This document shows positions 15,582 to 16,774 of a DNA stretch of 16,774 nucleotides, piece after piece. Source of the stretch: Pinguiococcus pyrenoidosus (taxonomy: Eukaryota; Sar; Pinguiophyceae; Pinguiochrysidales; Pinguiochrysidaceae); assembly GCA_019677205.1 (NCBI GenBank), contig JAAMXY010001525.1, positions 1-16,774 on the forward strand. Direction: 5' to 3'. Within the stretch, counting starts at the first letter, position 1; every line of letters starts with the position of its first letter. The translations under genes were made by a program, and so were the position numbers. The notes beneath the pieces are model-generated. The model was given only the letters and a program-made list of their open reading frames with translations, searched no databases and was not told where the DNA came from.

Positions 15582-16438
15582 TTCAACAAAATCCTCGTCC
15601 TCGTCATCTTCGTACAGATAATCCTCATCCTCGTCATACTCATACACATAGGCCTCGTCTTCCATACCAGCTTCAGCATCCCCAACGCCCCTGCTTCTAT
15701 CAGCAAAATCAGCATCGTCTTTCTGATCTTCCGCCGGCGGAGGAGCGAGCTTGCTCGCCAATACATCTTCCTTATTGTCCTCCTTTTCCTTCTGCTTGTC
15801 ATCCTTCAGTTGGGGCTTCGGAACCTCCGCAGCCTGCTCGTCGTCGGACGAGTCGATCACTATGACTACAGCCCGAGGTGCAGAGGCCGACCTCTTCCGC
15901 TTCTTTCCGACCCGTGCTTTTCTAAGCGCGACGTCCTGCGGAGCGTCCTGCTCCATCTTGATACTCTGCAGATATACCAGCAGCGTCTCTCCTGCAACGT
16001 CCCGCGTTTGCACATCAGCACTTCAGTCGCCGGGCCCACAAGTTGCGGGCGGTACCACGCACCGATGCATTGGTACTCTTCGATGGACCGCTTGAACTCG
16101 GCCGTCGCGCCGCCGTGCACCAGCTTGTTGCGGAGGTCCGCGAGCTCCTTGAGCTTCTCGACTGCGTCGACTTCCAGCATCGTGCTCGTCTTCTGCCTGA
16201 TGATCTTCAAGAGCGGCTTGATTCCGGGGCAGTGCGACTTCGCCTTGTGCGGGAGGGCCGTCGCTCTGGCCAGCTCGGCCAGAGCGGTCTCGAGGCGGGC
16301 GGTCATCTGCACGATGGCGCCAATGCGCCGTGCCTCGTCCGCAGAGAACATCTGCCGTGCAGTCTGTGGCCCGAAATGCGGCGCTCTCCGCGGTCGTTTT
16401 GGCGGGCTTTCGATCTCTGGCATTGAGAAGGAAGTCAT
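15345..16438 (-). CDS. Nuclear protein with HEPN-like helical domain, SUMO-interaction motif and acidic tail
   Basis: Two exons, 16438-16063 and 15991-15345, joined by a 71-base intron (ATCG|GTGCGT ... TTGCAG|GA), giving 340 residues. I do not recognise the family. Residues 12-18 (PPKRPRR) and 154-159 (GKKRKR) look like nuclear localisation signals. Residues 31-138 look like four helices; the third ends in LRNKLVHGG with Arg103, Asn104 and His108, which fits the RNxxxH signature of HEPN domains, often ribonucleases or nucleotide-binding scaffolds. Residues 167-177 (VVIVIDSSDDE) are a near-ideal SUMO-interaction motif: a hydrophobic core followed by Ser/acidic residues. The rest is very acidic: YEYDEDEDYLYEDDEDED, 12 consecutive Asp (263-274), then a Lys/Glu segment and a final LFVVD. 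Acidic tails of this kind occur in histone-binding and nucleolar proteins. A role in SUMO-linked chromatin or RNA biology is inference. A second ATG at 16423 is possible. Confidence 0.72.
15539..15583. repeat. GTC/GAC trinucleotide repeat coding poly-Asp
   Basis: A run of about fourteen TCG/GTC triplets (plus strand) that encodes the 12-Asp stretch of the minus-strand acidic protein. Nearly all Asp codons in the run are GAC, so it is a true microsatellite and likely to vary in length. Flanking CCTCGTCATC/TCATCCTCGTC sequence encodes the mixed Asp/Glu/Tyr part. Confidence 0.85.
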
Positions 16439-16716
16439 TGAAACCGAGCGGAAGCCGCCAAGAAATTGGCTGAAAACGGACGGGGCAGAGGGTGAAGGTC
16501 GATGAATTTGTTGGGCGGAGAGCCTCGAACAGGGAAACGAGCGACGGATGGAGACGGGGGCGTCGGGACCTGGGAAGGTATGTCGACTGCGGCAGTCGAG
16601 GTTGTTTTTCCATTGTGAACACTCTCTCTCTTCCAGGATCGCAGCGGAGATGTGTAGGTCCTCAAGTTGCTCGCGAACAGGAAACGTGTCTTTCTTTCTC
16701 TTCTTCCTCAGCGTTG
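16439..16716. promoter_or_regulatory. Upstream region of the HEPN-like gene, possibly divergent promoter
   Basis: 278 bases upstream of the minus-strand gene. An ATTGG lies at 16465-16469. Splice-like signals on the plus strand (donor AAG|GTATGT at 16578; pyrimidine-rich acceptors ending at 16636 and 16710) suggest a plus-strand transcript begins here. Confidence 0.4.
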
Positions 16717-16774
16717 ATGGCTCCTGCTCTCCGGCTCTTCCTCTCTCGCGCGGCGCGCCTGCGCACCGGCGGAA
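16502..16774 (+). CDS. Possible 5' end of a plus-strand gene cut by the window edge
   Basis: Weakly supported. One model starts at the ATG at 16502 (exon 1 to 16577), removes an intron 16578-16636 (GTATGT ... CTTCCAG) and stays open to the end of the window. A simpler alternative starts at the ATG at 16717, giving MAPALRLFLSRAARLRTGG, an arginine-rich amphipathic stretch like a mitochondrial presequence, with the upstream splice sites lying in the 5' UTR. Both read the same frame at the right edge. The alternating gene order also predicts a plus-strand gene here. No domain is visible, so the product is unknown. Confidence 0.3.

Noticed and set aside
15338-15865. Plus-strand frames opposite the acidic tail (poly-Arg or poly-Ser)
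   Set aside because: They are translations of the trinucleotide repeat in other frames. The minus strand gives a coherent spliced protein.

Overview
The window is nuclear DNA from a compact, GC-rich genome of a unicellular eukaryote, probably an alga or other protist. The evidence is short GT-AG introns (61-163 bases in the models here), intergenic gaps from 36 bases to about 0.9 kb, ATG starts in good contexts, and gene families (myosin, Calx-beta Na+/Ca2+ exchanger, METTL1/Trm8) that are eukaryotic. I see no rRNA, tRNA, CRISPR array, transposon or prokaryotic operon. I cannot name the lineage from sequence alone.

Six complete genes alternate strictly in strand, so each neighbouring pair is either convergent or divergent. 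(1) 531-1292 (+): single-exon HAD-superfamily phosphatase of the histidinol-phosphatase/GmhB type with an N-terminal hydrophobic anchor. (2) 4425-1412 (-): five-exon Na+/Ca2+ exchanger with signal peptide, two alpha repeats and two Calx-beta domains. (3) 5338-12089 (+): seven-exon myosin of about 2106 residues with motor, IQ, a zinc-finger-like Cys/His cluster, a PH domain and a C-terminal array of six WH2-like motifs on tiny exons. (4) 13837-12482 (-): intronless M50 (site-2-protease type) membrane metalloprotease with an organelle-targeting-like N-terminus. (5) 14199-15308 (+): four-exon tRNA (guanine-N7) methyltransferase (Trm8/METTL1). (6) 16438-15345 (-): two-exon nuclear-looking protein with a HEPN-like helical bundle (RNKLVH), a strong SUMO-interaction motif and an Asp/Glu-rich tail. 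The start of a seventh (+) gene may lie at the right edge.

Intron-exon models were built by hand from reading frame, family conservation and GT/AG signals. For genes 2, 3, 5 and 6 the exon phases add up exactly. The genes do not form a pathway. The shared features are architectural: divergent promoters, three of them carrying CCAAT/ATTGG motifs, and tightly packed convergent 3' ends, one with only 36 bases between stop codons.

The most notable item is the 3' end of the myosin gene. After a 5.5 kb uninterrupted exon, six introns fall within about 1.3 kb, and a roughly 24-residue actin-binding-like unit is repeated on phase-1 mini-exons. This suggests a membrane-bound motor that also binds or nucleates actin. 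The HEPN-like/SUMO-interaction protein is the second candidate for something undescribed.
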